This document shows, piece by piece, positions 1-7,725 of a stretch of DNA of 64,000 nucleotides. The notes below the pieces were generated by a model. That model made no database searches. It worked only from the letters and a program-made list of their open reading frames with translations, and was not told where the DNA came from. This stretch comes from Paracoccaceae bacterium. Its GTDB lineage: Bacteria > Pseudomonadota > Alphaproteobacteria > Rhodobacterales > Rhodobacteraceae. The stretch is from NCBI GenBank assembly GCA_030148225.1, contig JASBTX010000032.1:114796-178795 (forward strand), in the 5' to 3' direction. Within the stretch, counting starts at the first letter, position 1, and every line of letters starts with the position of its first letter. The position numbers and the translations under genes are program-made.

Positions 1-272
1 TCGATCTTGTGCGCAAAGCCGTGGCCCACGAGAAAATCGAGCGCGCGGTACACCACCGGCGGCTGTGATCCCAGCCCCTCGGCCCGCAGACGGTCAAGGA
101 TTTCATAAGCCCCCATCGCGCGATGTTCATCCAGCAGCAATTCGAGCACCCGGCGGCGCACCGGCGTGAATTGCAGCCCACCATCGCGGCAGTAATCGGC
201 CAGCGCCTGAACGGCACCGGCGATGCAGGCCCCGTGATCATGCGCAGTAAATCCAAGGGGTTCGGTGGTCAC
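1..272 (-). CDS. zur: Zur, Fur-family zinc uptake repressor (N-terminal part, runs off window)
   Basis: The visible 90 residues read as the winged-helix half of a Fur-family repressor: a leader containing HDHGAC, then the DNA-binding core with FTPVRRRVLELLL, a GAYEILDRL helix and PPVVYRALDFL, the Fur/Zur recognition-helix pattern. Zur binds DNA when loaded with zinc and shuts off zinc import genes. The 3' part with the metal sites lies beyond base 1. No ATG is available; a GTG is used here and a TTG five codons upstream (287) is an alternative. The divergent neighbour is the zinc-binding protein gene znuA, and a perfect 14-bp palindrome sits between them, which supports Zur over Fur. In relatives znuC and znuB often follow zur, but that side is not visible. 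Confidence 0.8.
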   Translation of the reverse strand, partial: MTTEPLGFTAHDHGACIAGAVQALADYCRDGGLQFTPVRRRVLELLLDEHRAMGAYEILDRLRAEGLGSQPPVVYRALDFLVGHGFAHKI

Positions 273-299
273 GTCAGCCTCGGTCAAAAAGGTGGTTGA

Positions 300-313
300 T
301 ATGATATATCATA
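300..313. promoter_or_regulatory. Candidate Zur operator between zur and znuA
   Basis: TATGATATATCATA is a perfect 14-bp palindrome in the 43-58 bp that separate the two divergent start codons. Alphaproteobacterial Zur boxes are AT-rich palindromes of this kind (ATG/ATA ... TAT/CAT), so one site could control both genes. The assignment to Zur is inferred from position and shape. Confidence 0.65.
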
Positions 314-330
314 ACACTTACCAGAACGCC

Positions 331-1245
331 ATGATGATTTTTCGATTCGCATTCAAGATGGCGGCAGTGGCGGCGCTGGTGGCGGCGGGCACGCCCCGCG
401 CCATGGCCGATATTCCCCGCATCGTGACCGATATCGCGCCGGTGCAATCGCTGGTGGCCATGGTCACGCGCGACCTGACGACGCCCGACCTGATTGTCAC
501 CCCCGGTGCCGCACCGCATGATTTCGCGCTGAAACCTTCGGCGGCGGCGGCGCTGGACGCGGCCGATATCGTGATCTGGATCGGGCCGGAACTGACGCCA
601 TGGCTGACCGATCCGCTGGCCGCGCTGGCGGGCGATGCGCGGCGGCTGACGCTTTTGGCGCTGCCCGGGACGCAGACGCTGGGGTTTCGCGCGGCCATGA
701 CGGCACCGCATGACGATGACGAGCCCGACAGCGGCATCGACCCGCATGCGTGGCTTGATCCTGAAAACGGCCGCCTCTGGTTGACGGCCATCGCCGAGAT
801 GCTGGCCGGGGCTGACCCTGACAATGCGGCGCTCTACCGCGAAAATGCGGCGCTGGCCGGGGCGGAAATCGCCGCGCTCTCGGATGAGATCGCGCGTCTC
901 TTTCCTGCGCCGCCCGCCAGGGATTTCATGGTGTTCCACGATGCCTATCACTATTTCGAACGCGCTGCCGGGCTGGAACCGCTGGGCGCGATCACGCTGG
1001 GCGATGCGGCCAGCCCCGGACCGGCCCATATCGCGGCGCTTGCCCGGATAGCCGCCGAAAACACGGTAAGCTGCATCTTTGCCGAGCCGGATTACAGCCA
1101 GAGGCTGATCGACACGGTGACCGGCGCTTCCCGGCCCGAGGTTGTGGTGCTGGATCCGCTGGGCGGGTCGCTGCCGCCGGGTCCGGGGCTTTATCCGGCG
1201 CTGATCGGCGGCATGGCACGCGACATGGCAGCCTGCCTGAACTAA
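331..1245 (+). CDS. znuA: ZnuA, periplasmic zinc-binding protein of the zinc ABC transporter
   Basis: A 304-aa cluster A-I (ZnuA/TroA) solute-binding protein that captures Zn(II) in the periplasm and delivers it to the ZnuBC permease. Residues 1 to about 26 form a signal peptide ending AMA|D. The metal ligands expected for the family are visible: His63 in APHDFALKPS, His139 in DPHAWLDPENG, His near 204 in VFHDAYHYFE, and an acidic residue in AEPDYSQRL. A short acidic, His-poor loop (HDDDEPDSG) replaces the long His-rich loop of E. coli ZnuA. ATG at 331 was chosen because it gives a clean signal peptide and leaves the operator outside the gene. It is divergent from zur and converges with an SDR gene 37 bp downstream. 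Confidence 0.9.
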   Translation: MMIFRFAFKMAAVAALVAAGTPRAMADIPRIVTDIAPVQSLVAMVTRDLTTPDLIVTPGAAPHDFALKPSAAAALDAADIVIWIGPELTPWLTDPLAALAGDARRLTLLALPGTQTLGFRAAMTAPHDDDEPDSGIDPHAWLDPENGRLWLTAIAEMLAGADPDNAALYRENAALAGAEIAALSDEIARLFPAPPARDFMVFHDAYHYFERAAGLEPLGAITLGDAASPGPAHIAALARIAAENTVSCIFAEPDYSQRLIDTVTGASRPEVVVLDPLGGSLPPGPGLYPALIGGMARDMAACLN

Positions 1246-1282
1246 CCTTCTGAACCGGCGCTCCTGAACAGGGGCGCAGCGA

Positions 1283-2029
1283 TCAGATACAGCGCCCGCC
1301 ATCAACCTCCATGCAGACGCCGGTGATCATGGCGGCCTCGTCCGAACAGAGATAGGCCGCCGCATTGCCCATATCCTCGGGCGTGGAGAACCGGCCAAGC
1401 GGTATGGTCGAGAGAAAGCGCGCCCGCATCTCGGGCGTGTCTTCCCCCAGAAAGCGTTTGAGGAGCGGCGTTTCGCCCGCCACGGGGTTCAGCGCATTGA
1501 CGCGCACGCCTTCGGGGGCAAGCTCGACCGCCATGGCGCGGGTGGCGGTGTTCATCCAGCCCTTGGAGGCGTTGTACCAGCTGAGCCTCGGGCGCGGGCT
1601 GACCCCGGCGGTCGAGGCGATGTTCAGGATGGCCCCCTGCCCCCGCGCCTTCATCAGGGGCACGATATGGCGCGCGGTCAGATAGACGGATTTGGCATTG
1701 ACGGCAAAGACGCGGTCAAACTCTTCCTCGCCGATCTCTTCCATTGGAGCGGGCAGATGGGTGATGCCGGCATTATTGACCAGAATGTCGATATCGCCCC
1801 AGGCATCCACCGCCGCCGATGTCAGCCCGGCAACGTCCGCGTCGCGCGAGACATCGCCGCCACGCACCAGAACGCCCGCGCCCAGTTCCGCCGCCAGTTC
1901 ATCAGCCAGCGCGGTATTCAGATCGACGATCATCACACGCGCGCCTTCGGCCACGAATTTCCGCACGATCCCGGCGCCAAATCCCGACGCGCCGCCGGTG
2001 ACAATCGCTGTTTTGCCCTGAAGCCTCAT
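1283..2029 (-). CDS. SDR-family NAD(P)-dependent oxidoreductase
   Basis: A 248-aa classical short-chain dehydrogenase. The Rossmann motif TGGASGFG lies at residues 11-18, NNAG at about 85-88, the catalytic Ser at about 139 and YNASK at Tyr152/Lys156, followed by the PVAGETPLL loop typical of glucose-1-dehydrogenase or 3-oxoacyl reductase-like SDRs. The start is fixed by a strong AGGAGG Shine-Dalgarno just upstream; a longer in-frame reading from 2062 would overlap the neighbouring gene and has no such site. It is the last gene of a minus-strand row with an aldehyde dehydrogenase, a second SDR and a KDG-type kinase, suggesting oxidation of a sugar or sugar acid. The exact substrate cannot be told. 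Confidence 0.85.
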   Translation of the reverse strand: MRLQGKTAIVTGGASGFGAGIVRKFVAEGARVMIVDLNTALADELAAELGAGVLVRGGDVSRDADVAGLTSAAVDAWGDIDILVNNAGITHLPAPMEEIGEEEFDRVFAVNAKSVYLTARHIVPLMKARGQGAILNIASTAGVSPRPRLSWYNASKGWMNTATRAMAVELAPEGVRVNALNPVAGETPLLKRFLGEDTPEMRARFLSTIPLGRFSTPEDMGNAAAYLCSDEAAMITGVCMEVDGGRCI

Positions 2030-2062
2030 CTTTCCTCCTTTGCCGGGATGCGGGTCCGGCAT

Positions 2063-3517
2063 CTATCCGTGGCGCGCGGCCACTGTCTTGAGCGTTGAAA
2101 AGCCATACAGCGCCTCGAAGCCTTTTTCGCGGCCATGACCGCTGAGGCCGGTGCCGCCAAAGGGCAGTTCCACACCGCCGCCCGCACCGTAATTGTTGAT
2201 AAAAACCTGGCCCGACCGGATCGCCCGCGCCAGACGCATCTGGCGTGCGCCGTCACGCGACCAGACCGAGGCGACAAGGCCGTAATCTGTGCCATTGGCA
2301 ATCGCCAGCGCCTCGTCTTCGTCATCGAAGGGGATGATCACCTGCACGGGGCCGAAAATCTCGTCCTGCGCCAGCACGTGATCGGGGGGCACATCGGCAA
2401 AGAGCTGCGGCGCGACATAGCTGCCGCCCGACGGCGCATCATCGGCAATCTGACCGGTGGCGGCCGTGGTCAGATCGCTGCCCTGCGCCAGAAAACCCGT
2501 CACGATTTTCTGCTGGCGGTCCGAGATCAGCGGCCCGACATCCAGATCGGCCAGCGCCGGACCGACCCTGAGCGCGCCATAGGCCGCCGACATGCGCGCA
2601 ACGACCTGATCATAGACGCCCCGCTGGGCCAGAATGCGCGACGAGGCCGAGCATGTCTGACCGGCATTCTGGATACCTGCGCCGACCAGAAAGGGCAGCG
2701 CATCATCGATATCGGCATCATCAAATACGATCTGGGGGGATTTGCCGCCCAGTTCCAGCGTCACCGGCACGACATTGGCCGCCGCCGCACCCTGAACCAG
2801 CCGCCCGACGCCGACCGAGCCGGTAAACGAAACATGCTGGACGCCCGGATGGGCAGAGAGTGCCGCCCCGGCCTCGGCCCCGATGCCGGGCACGACATTC
2901 AGCGCGCCCGCGGGCAGACCGGCGCGCTGCGCGATCTCGCCAAAGGCCAGCGCGGTCAGGCAGGCCTCTTCCGCCGGTTTCAGCACCGCCGCGTTGCCCA
3001 TGGCCAGTGCCGCGCCGACCGAACGGCCGATGATCTGCATCGGATAGTTCCAGGGCACGATATGGCCGGTCACGCCATGCGGCTCGCGCAGCGTATAGAC
3101 GGTGTAACCATCGAGATAGGGGATGGTGGTGCCATGCACCTTGTCCGCCGCGCCGCCGTAAAATTCGAGATAACGCGCCAGCGCGGTGACATCGGCGCGC
3201 GCCTGGCGAAGCGGCTTGCCGACATCCATCGCCTCGAGCCGGGCAAGCTCGTCGATATTGTCCAGAACCAGCGTTCCCATCCGGTGCAGGATGCGGCCAC
3301 GCTCGGCGGCGCTCAGCCGTCCCCAATCACCGTTACGGGCCGCCGCTGCCGCCACGACGGCGGCATCGATATCGGCCTGCCCGCCGCGTGCGATTTCGCA
3401 AAGCGTTTCGCCGGATGACGGATCGATCAGCGCCAGACGGGCCCCGGAGAGGGGCGGCTGCCAGAGACCGTTGATCAGGCACTGGTCGGGACGAATGCCA
3501 AGGGGGGTGACGCTCAT
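2063..3517 (-). CDS. Aldehyde dehydrogenase family protein
   Basis: A 484-aa NAD(P)-dependent aldehyde dehydrogenase of normal length. Landmarks are VPWNYPMQ (about 154-161), FTGSVGVGR (about 231-239) for the nucleotide-binding turn, the general base Glu255 in LELGGKSP and the catalytic Cys289 in GQTCSASSR, then EIFGPV near the C terminus. It oxidises an aldehyde to the acid. It lies 33 bp upstream of the SDR gene, so an alcohol/lactol to aldehyde to acid sequence is a reasonable reading of the pair. Substrate specificity in this family cannot be read from motifs; GABA/betaine-aldehyde-like and sugar-aldehyde enzymes are all possible. Confidence 0.85.
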   Translation of the reverse strand: MSVTPLGIRPDQCLINGLWQPPLSGARLALIDPSSGETLCEIARGGQADIDAAVVAAAAARNGDWGRLSAAERGRILHRMGTLVLDNIDELARLEAMDVGKPLRQARADVTALARYLEFYGGAADKVHGTTIPYLDGYTVYTLREPHGVTGHIVPWNYPMQIIGRSVGAALAMGNAAVLKPAEEACLTALAFGEIAQRAGLPAGALNVVPGIGAEAGAALSAHPGVQHVSFTGSVGVGRLVQGAAAANVVPVTLELGGKSPQIVFDDADIDDALPFLVGAGIQNAGQTCSASSRILAQRGVYDQVVARMSAAYGALRVGPALADLDVGPLISDRQQKIVTGFLAQGSDLTTAATGQIADDAPSGGSYVAPQLFADVPPDHVLAQDEIFGPVQVIIPFDDEDEALAIANGTDYGLVASVWSRDGARQMRLARAIRSGQVFINNYGAGGGVELPFGGTGLSGHGREKGFEALYGFSTLKTVAARHG

Positions 3518-3542
3518 GTGATCCTCTTATACTGGCGCTGGT

Positions 3543-4226
3543 TCAGAACCGTTCGGGCGCGGGGCGGAAATCAGCCTCGTGGCTCCAGACCGAGGGCGGC
3601 TGCGCGGCGAGCTGAACATATTGGCGGGCGATATCGGCGGGTTCCATCATCTGGTCGGGGTCCATCCCGTATGCGGCGCGGGCGCGGTCCGAGGCGATGA
3701 TGCCGTCAATGATCGTATGCACGACATGCACGCCCTTGGGATGATAGGCGCGCGCCAGCGACTGGCACAGCCCGCGCAGCCCGAACTTGGCACTGGCAAA
3801 GGCCGCAAACTGTGCCCCGCCCCGCTGGCTGGCCGTGGCACCGGTGGCGATGAATGTGCCCCCCTTTCCCGATGCCATGACGGGCAGGCAGATGTGGGCC
3901 AGATGAACCGCCGACAGGACGATCCCCTGCCAGCAACGGTCGAAATCGGCTGGTGTAAGCGTGTCGAAATCGCCGCGCACCATCTGGGATGGGTTGTGCA
4001 CGACAACGCGCGGCGGGCCGAATTCGGCGATGAGCGGATCAAGCGTGGCGCGCAGCTGGTCGGCGTCTGTCAGGTCGCAGGCGCGGATGTTATGCGTGCT
4101 GTCTGCGGGGGCGCCGCTGCGCCTGAGGCCGATGGCGGTCATTCCGTCGGCAGAAAATGCCTCGATCAGCGCGGTGCCAAGGCCCGGTCCTGCCCCGCCG
4201 ATCAGTGCCCATGATGTCTTTGCCAT
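3543..4226 (-). CDS. SDR-family protein with Phe in place of the catalytic Tyr
   Basis: A 227-aa SDR fold with a variant glycine motif, GGAGPGLG at residues 10-17, and VVHNPS where NNAG normally stands. At the active-site helix the sequence reads FASAK: Phe143 takes the place of the catalytic Tyr while Lys147 is kept. Without the Tyr hydroxyl, classical dehydrogenase chemistry should be impaired, so this is either a divergent enzyme or a binding protein. Relatives of this kind (AAFAxAK) exist in proteobacteria, so it is not a sequencing error as such. It starts with ATG after a G-rich ribosome site and lies 25 bp upstream of the aldehyde dehydrogenase gene, hence probably in the same operon. 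Confidence 0.75.
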   Translation of the reverse strand: MAKTSWALIGGAGPGLGTALIEAFSADGMTAIGLRRSGAPADSTHNIRACDLTDADQLRATLDPLIAEFGPPRVVVHNPSQMVRGDFDTLTPADFDRCWQGIVLSAVHLAHICLPVMASGKGGTFIATGATASQRGGAQFAAFASAKFGLRGLCQSLARAYHPKGVHVVHTIIDGIIASDRARAAYGMDPDQMMEPADIARQYVQLAAQPPSVWSHEADFRPAPERF

Positions 4227-4335
4227 GTGGTCCCCCCCGGATGCGGCGCGGGCGCGGGCACCCGAACCTGCATCGCAAGCCTAGCAAGCGGTCGGGGCGA
4301 AAACCAGACCCAGCCGTGGGACAAAACGGGCGGGT

Positions 4336-5241
4336 TCAGATCAGCGCGCCGCGCGTCTGGATCACGCGGGCCGCGCAGGCCTGACCGGCAGCGATGGCCC
4401 GGCCGATCGGTTCGCCCGAGATCAGCGCCGCGAGGCATGCGCCGTTAAAGGAATCGCCCGCCCCCGTGGTATCGACGGGTTTGGCCACGGGGGGCGATGC
4501 GGCCTCGCCGGACTGTCCGTCCTGCAGGTAGAGCACCGCGCCCGGGCCGTTCTTGACGATCACGGTTTCGGCCCCGGCCCCGGCATAGCGTGCGCGCGTG
4601 GCTTCCGGCGTGGCGTCACCGAAACAGGCGGCCTCGTCATCGAAACTGGGCAGCACGATACTGCTGACGGTAGCGGCGCTGGTCAGAACGTCGCGGGCGG
4701 TATCCTTGTCAGGCCAGAGCGCGGGGCGGATATTGGGGTCAAGCGCGACGGTCGCCCCGGCGGCGCGCCGCGCTGCCAGCCCCGTCAGCAGGCGCGCGCG
4801 ATCATCCTCGGGCAGGATGGCCAGCGTGATGCCGGAGACATAGATCAACCGCGCCGCGTCCATCTGCGCACCCAGCCAGTCACCATCGGCGGCCAGACTG
4901 CGCGCCGCCGACTGCGACCGCCAATAGGTAAAGCTGCGTTCGGCCCCGTCGAGCGTGATCAGGTAGAGCCCGGGCGAACGGCCCGCGATGCGACGCACCG
5001 CCGAACAGTCGATGCCGCCACCCGAAATGAAGGCAAGCATGTCGTCAGAGATCGGATCCTGACCTACGGCAGAACAGAAAGAGACGGTCCAGTCCTCATC
5101 CAATGCCTTGCGCGCATACCAGAGCGCGTTCAGCACATCACCGGCAAAACCGCGCTGATAGCTGCCATCGGTCTGCGGCGACATCTCGACCATGGCTTCG
5201 CCGATGCCCAGAATGGTCTGCGAAAGTTCGGCTGTTGTCAT
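4336..5241 (-). CDS. PfkB-family sugar kinase, probably 2-keto-3-deoxygluconate kinase
   Basis: A 301-aa ribokinase/PfkB kinase. The N terminus has GIGEAMVEMSP; the middle has VALDPNIRPALW, a feature of KDG kinases; and the C-terminal signature DTTGAGDSFNGA contains the catalytic Asp at about 263 and the anion hole. KDG kinase phosphorylates 2-keto-3-deoxygluconate to KDPG, feeding the Entner-Doudoroff route, the main sugar pathway in these bacteria. It is the first gene of the minus-strand row and is separated by 109 bp from the SDR gene, so it may have its own promoter or share one. Fructokinase or another PfkB sugar kinase is the alternative. Confidence 0.75.
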   Translation of the reverse strand: MTTAELSQTILGIGEAMVEMSPQTDGSYQRGFAGDVLNALWYARKALDEDWTVSFCSAVGQDPISDDMLAFISGGGIDCSAVRRIAGRSPGLYLITLDGAERSFTYWRSQSAARSLAADGDWLGAQMDAARLIYVSGITLAILPEDDRARLLTGLAARRAAGATVALDPNIRPALWPDKDTARDVLTSAATVSSIVLPSFDDEAACFGDATPEATRARYAGAGAETVIVKNGPGAVLYLQDGQSGEAASPPVAKPVDTTGAGDSFNGACLAALISGEPIGRAIAAGQACAARVIQTRGALI

Positions 5242-5304
5242 TGCGCTGTCCCGTCGGCTGCGATCTTGGGCGCTGATAGCAAGCCCGGCGCGCGGGGGGG
5301 AGTC

Positions 5305-5331
5305 GGAAATCGGGTGAACGGGTTGATTTCC
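5305..5331. promoter_or_regulatory. Inverted repeat in the kinase / regulator divergent region
   Basis: GGAAATC and GATTTCC form perfect 7-bp arms around a 13-bp spacer between the divergent kinase and XRE-cupin regulator genes, about 40 bp from the regulator start. This is a plausible autoregulatory operator. The binding protein is not known. Confidence 0.4.
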
Positions 5332-5368
5332 GGGCGGTCATCACCTCTCTTGGTCGGAGGAGCGTCAC

Positions 5369-6001
5369 ATGTCATCACCCCGCCTGTCCCAGAACCCGCA
5401 CCGCACGCGCGACGCCCGTGAAAAGGTGCTGGAGGTGGCCATCGGGCGCGAGCTGCGCGCCTTTCGCCGCCAGCAATCGATTACGGTGGCCGATCTGTCG
5501 CGGATGACGGGGCTGTCGGCGGGCATGCTCTCGAAGATCGAAAACGGTCAGACCTCGCCCTCGCTGACCACGTTGCAGGCGCTGTCGGAAGCGCTGAGCG
5601 TGCCGCTGACCGCGTTTTTTCGCGGCTTCGAGGAACATCGCCCGGCGGTCCATACCCGCGCCGGTGACGGGGTCGAGATCGACCGCGAAGGGACACGCGC
5701 CGGGCATCAGTATAATCTGCTGGGGCATCTGGGGTCGAATGACAGCGGCGTCATCGTCGAGCCCTATCTGATCACGCTTAGCGAAAGTTCGGACATCTTT
5801 CCGACCTTTCAGCATGACGGCATCGAGTTCCTGTTCATGCTGGAGGGCGAGGTCGAGTACCGCCACGGCAACACGGTCTATCCGCTGAAACCCGGCGACA
5901 CGCTGTTTTTCGACGCTGACGCACCGCACGGGCCGGAGGGGCTGACGCGGCTGCCGGCGCGGTATCTGTCGGTCATCGCCTATCCGCGTTCGGATCACTG
6001 A
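5369..6001 (+). CDS. XRE-family transcriptional regulator with C-terminal cupin domain
   Basis: A 210-aa regulator. Residues about 28-82 are a helix-turn-helix of the XRE type (VADLSRMTGLSAGMLSKIENGQTSPSL), and residues about 110-205 form a cupin_2 barrel with FPTFQHDGIEFLFMLEGEVEYRHG and LKPGDTLFFDADAPHGPE. Such regulators sense a small ligand in the cupin and commonly govern amine, amino-acid or polyamine metabolism. The start follows GGAGGAGCGTCAC. The gene lies directly upstream of the glutamate-synthase-like genes in the same direction (108 bp gap), so control of that cluster is likely. The ligand could be a methylated amine or glutamate derivative; that is inference. Confidence 0.85.
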   Translation: MSSPRLSQNPHRTRDAREKVLEVAIGRELRAFRRQQSITVADLSRMTGLSAGMLSKIENGQTSPSLTTLQALSEALSVPLTAFFRGFEEHRPAVHTRAGDGVEIDREGTRAGHQYNLLGHLGSNDSGVIVEPYLITLSESSDIFPTFQHDGIEFLFMLEGEVEYRHGNTVYPLKPGDTLFFDADAPHGPEGLTRLPARYLSVIAYPRSDH

Positions 6002-6025
6002 ACCCGGCGCGCCCACGCATCAGAG

Positions 6026-6038
6026 GAAACTTTGTTTC
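6026..6038. promoter_or_regulatory. GAAAC-TTT-GTTTC dyad upstream of glxB-like gene
   Basis: A perfect 5-bp inverted repeat with 3-bp spacer lies 25 bp after the regulator stop codon and 70 bp before the amidotransferase start. It is a candidate operator for the XRE-cupin protein. It resembles the left arm of the dyad in front of the regulator itself (GGAAA), but the two are not identical. Confidence 0.4.
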
Positions 6039-6109
6039 TTGTGAGTTGAAATGCTGCCCTTGTTCATGCTAGCGGTTTCGGTGTTGCAGGGTTTGACCGG
6101 GGGTGTGTC

Positions 6110-7039
6110 ATGTGTGGAATCGTGGGGCTGTTTCTGAAGGACCGGGCGCTGGAGCCTGAACTGGGCAGCCTGCTGACGGATATGCTGATCACCATGTCCG
6201 ACCGGGGACCGGATAGTGCCGGTATCGCCATCTATCGCGACGCCGATCCCGACCGCATCAAGCTGACGGTTCAGTCCGCCGATCCCGAACGCGATTTCGA
6301 CGGGCTTGGTGAACGGCTGGAAAAGGCGCTGAAGACGCCCGTGGACCTGACGGTCAATGACACGCATGCGGTGTTATCGCTGGCCGCGGCATCGGGTGAG
6401 GCGGCGCGTGCCTGCCTCAGGTCCGATCACCCCGGGATCCGGATCATGGGCGCGGGATCGTCCATCGAGATCTACAAGGAGGTCGGCCTGCCCGGTGATG
6501 TGGCCCGGCGCTTTGGCCTCGGCAACATGGCCGGGACGCATGGTATCGGCCATACGCGCATGGCAACCGAATCAGCCGTGACGACCGAAGGTGCGCATCC
6601 CTTCAACACCGGGCCGGATCAGTGCCTTGTCCATAATGGCTCTTTGTCCAACCACAACACGCTCAGGCGCAGGCTGCGCCACGAAGGCCTGACCATCGAG
6701 ACCGAGAACGACACCGAGGTCGGGGCCGCCTATCTGACATGGCAGATGCAGAACGGCGCGACGCTGGGCGAGGCGCTGGAGCGTTCGGTCACCGATCTGG
6801 ACGGGTTTTACACCTTTGTCGTCGGTACAGGTGACGGGTTCGGCGTGTTGCGCGATCCGATTGCCTGCAAACCGGCGGTGCTGGCCGAAACCGACCGTTA
6901 TGTCGCCTTTGGCAGCGAATACCGCGCGCTGGTCAACCTGCCGGGTATCGATACCGCAAGGGTCTGGGAACCCGAACCCGCCACCGTTTATTTCTGGCGC
7001 CATGATGACGGGCCGCAAAACCAGAGAAAGGCAGCCTGA
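6110..7039 (+). CDS. GlxB/MgsA-like class II glutamine amidotransferase subunit
   Basis: A 309-aa protein beginning MCGIVGLF, so after Met removal Cys2 is the N-terminal nucleophile of a class II (Ntn) glutamine amidotransferase. TRMATES and VHNGSLSNHNTLRR are the conserved active-site loops. It corresponds to the first part of glutamate synthase GltB, encoded separately here. In methylotrophs and roseobacters this subunit is MgsA of N-methylglutamate synthase; in rhizobia it is called GlxB. The next two genes supply the GXGXG and FMN domains, and the gap to the next gene is 1 bp, so the three are translated together. Confidence 0.85.
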   Translation: MCGIVGLFLKDRALEPELGSLLTDMLITMSDRGPDSAGIAIYRDADPDRIKLTVQSADPERDFDGLGERLEKALKTPVDLTVNDTHAVLSLAAASGEAARACLRSDHPGIRIMGAGSSIEIYKEVGLPGDVARRFGLGNMAGTHGIGHTRMATESAVTTEGAHPFNTGPDQCLVHNGSLSNHNTLRRRLRHEGLTIETENDTEVGAAYLTWQMQNGATLGEALERSVTDLDGFYTFVVGTGDGFGVLRDPIACKPAVLAETDRYVAFGSEYRALVNLPGIDTARVWEPEPATVYFWRHDDGPQNQRKAA

Positions 7040-7040
7040 G

Positions 7041-7718
7041 ATGCAGGTGATCGATCTGGCCACGATGCCGCTGCGCGACATGAACGCCACCCTTCAGGCG
7101 CAGGGCGCAGAGACCAACCAGCGGGCGTGGGAAATTGCCAATCCGCGCGGCGCGCATGCCATTGCGGTCGGGCTGGATGCGCCGATTGCCGTGCGGGTTG
7201 CGGGATCGACGGGATATTACTGCGCCGGCATGAACCAGCAGGCCGAGATCACGGTCACCGGTTCCGCCGGGCCGGGCGTCGCCGAAAACATGATGAGCGG
7301 CAAGGTCGTGATCGAGGGCGATGCCTCGCAATATGCCGGGGCAACGGGGCATGGCGGGCTGTTGGTGATCCGTGGCAATGCCGCGTCCCGCTGCGGGATA
7401 TCGATGAAGGGGATCGATATCGTGGTCGAGGGCAATGTCGGGCATATGAGCGCCTTCATGGCACAATCGGGCCGGCTGGTCGTTTGCGGCGATGCGGGCG
7501 ATGCGCTGGGTGACAGCCTTTACGAGGCGCGGCTTTACGTGCGCGGTTCGGTCAGGTCGCTGGGCGCGGATTGCATCGAGAAAGAGATGCGCGCCGAGCA
7601 TCTGGCCGAGCTGGAGGAATTGCTGAGCGCCGCCGGATCGGATGCGGTGGCCGGGGATTTCCGCCGCTACGGCTCGGCCCGGCAGCTTTATCATTTCAAC
7701 ATCGACAACGCGTATTGA
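7041..7718 (+). CDS. GlxC/MgsB-like GltB C-terminal (GXGXG) domain subunit
   Basis: A 225-aa right-handed beta-helix protein equivalent to the C-terminal domain of GltB. The repeated G-x-x-G-x-x-x-G pattern is clear in MMSGKVVIEGDAS, GATGHGGLLVIRGNA, GISMKGIDIVVEGNVG and SGRLVVCGDAG. It is a structural part of the three-subunit N-methylglutamate synthase (MgsB) or rhizobial GlxC. The ATG at 7041 follows the preceding stop by one base, which fixes the start; a longer in-frame reading would run back into the amidotransferase gene. Confidence 0.85.
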   Translation: MQVIDLATMPLRDMNATLQAQGAETNQRAWEIANPRGAHAIAVGLDAPIAVRVAGSTGYYCAGMNQQAEITVTGSAGPGVAENMMSGKVVIEGDASQYAGATGHGGLLVIRGNAASRCGISMKGIDIVVEGNVGHMSAFMAQSGRLVVCGDAGDALGDSLYEARLYVRGSVRSLGADCIEKEMRAEHLAELEELLSAAGSDAVAGDFRRYGSARQLYHFNIDNAY

Positions 7719-7725
7719 GGCCCTG

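Noticed and set aside
274..1305. Long open frame opposite znuA (343 codons)
   Set aside because: It is Arg/His-rich and mirrors the codon-position bias of znuA on the other strand, as do dozens of similar antisense frames over this high-GC window; znuA has a signal peptide and metal ligands.
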